Positions 31,806 through 32,060 of a stretch of DNA of 32,060 nt are shown here, piece after piece. The stretch's first letter is position 1. Every line of letters starts with the position of its first letter. The stretch spans positions 1-32,060 of the forward strand of contig JACFNF010000028.1 in NCBI GenBank assembly GCA_019454985.1, written 5' to 3'. This DNA is from Bacteroidales bacterium. GTDB taxonomy: Bacteria; Bacteroidota; Bacteroidia; Bacteroidales; F082. The position numbers and the translations under genes are program-made. The notes under the pieces are model-generated. The model ran no database searches. It had not been told where the DNA came from and worked only from the letters and a program-made list of their open reading frames with translations.

Positions 31806-32060
31806 AGTCTTTGGTATTACTTTAATGAGTTGTTTGTCAGCCGGGAATTCTGTTTTTTGAAAAGCTATCAACCCTCAGCCTTTGTTGAAGTGCTTCTCTT
31901 TTAGATGTTGGGCAGTACTAACTTCTCCGAAGGAAAGCTTTGCTAAAATATCTTTGCTGTCGTGTAGATTAAACATACAATTTATATATCTGAATTAGAC
32001 AAATGTGGCTAAGTTCTAATATTAACAGCATTTTCCTTAAATTGCAAAAACAAATGATAT
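31806..32060. other. Region upstream of the lipid operon with a 14-base direct repeat
   Basis: No gene is visible. CTTTGCT occurs at 31938-31944 and 31952-31958, exactly 14 bases apart, with an AAAATAT spacer. This lies about 130 bases before the ATG of the first operon gene. The same place reads TATCTTTG (31949-31956) on the plus strand, a full -7 match that could serve a rightward gene beyond the window. On the minus strand CATTTG near 32000 and TATGTTTA near 31975 resemble, but do not fully match, the promoter consensus. The operon promoter is therefore not settled. Confidence 0.4.

Noticed and set aside
31806..31871. N-terminal extension of the phosphatidyltransferase from a TTG
   Set aside because: The ATG at 31805 matches the usual start of the family; the extra 22 residues are hydrophilic and have no family pattern.

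Overview
The window looks like a chromosomal segment of a Bacteroidota bacterium, probably class Bacteroidia; the order is uncertain. Evidence: a secreted protein with a type IX sorting tail, DUF4199, DUF5686, DUF2027 and DUF4833 family proteins, a fused ResB-CcsA cytochrome c assembly protein, M3 and M49 peptidases typical of the phylum, and several promoters of the phylum's TTTG / TAnnTTTG type. No rRNA or tRNA genes were seen.

Layout. Bases 1-92 look like one end of an insertion sequence (IS256-like), followed by a low-complexity CTAAC-rich tract. A bile-acid/sodium-symporter family protein follows, then the SRP RNA gene (ffs, minus strand). A four-gene plus-strand unit (1434-4519) encodes two DUF4199 membrane proteins, a family 2 glycosyltransferase and an extended SDR. 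A convergent DUF5686 outer-membrane protein (4579-7191) is divergent from a secreted protein with four InlB-type repeats (7319-9220). Then come a DUF2027/Smr protein, the fused CcsB/CcsA protein, an AT-rich RsgA GTPase that looks imported, an M3 metallopeptidase lipoprotein, an M49 dipeptidyl peptidase III and a DUF438-hemerythrin-PAS sensor. A DUF2975 gene at 20850-21320 is interrupted by one in-frame stop.

The most interesting part is 21535-31805. Ten minus-strand genes are packed with 20 bases or less between them, several overlapping. In transcription order they are: CDP-alcohol phosphatidyltransferase (probable phosphatidylinositol-phosphate synthase), myo-inositol-3-phosphate synthase, PgpA-family phosphatase (probable PIP phosphatase), GtrA-like membrane protein, DUF5686 outer-membrane protein, serine palmitoyltransferase, GNAT-type acyltransferase (candidate bacterial ceramide synthase), extended SDR (candidate ceramide reductase), DUF4833 protein, and a PAP2/Aur1-like enzyme (candidate inositol phosphorylceramide synthase).

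Together these can be read as a complete route to an inositol phosphosphingolipid. Glucose-6-phosphate gives inositol phosphate, then PIP, then PI. Serine plus acyl-CoA gives 3-ketosphinganine, then 3-ketoceramide, then ceramide. Ceramide plus PI gives inositol phosphorylceramide. Three accessory proteins (GtrA, DUF5686, DUF4833) may move or finish the lipid. The enzyme families are known; having the whole route, plus possible transport proteins, in one tight operon is the observation most worth following. Roles of the acyltransferase, SDR, PAP2 enzyme and accessory proteins are inferred from families and gene order, not shown.
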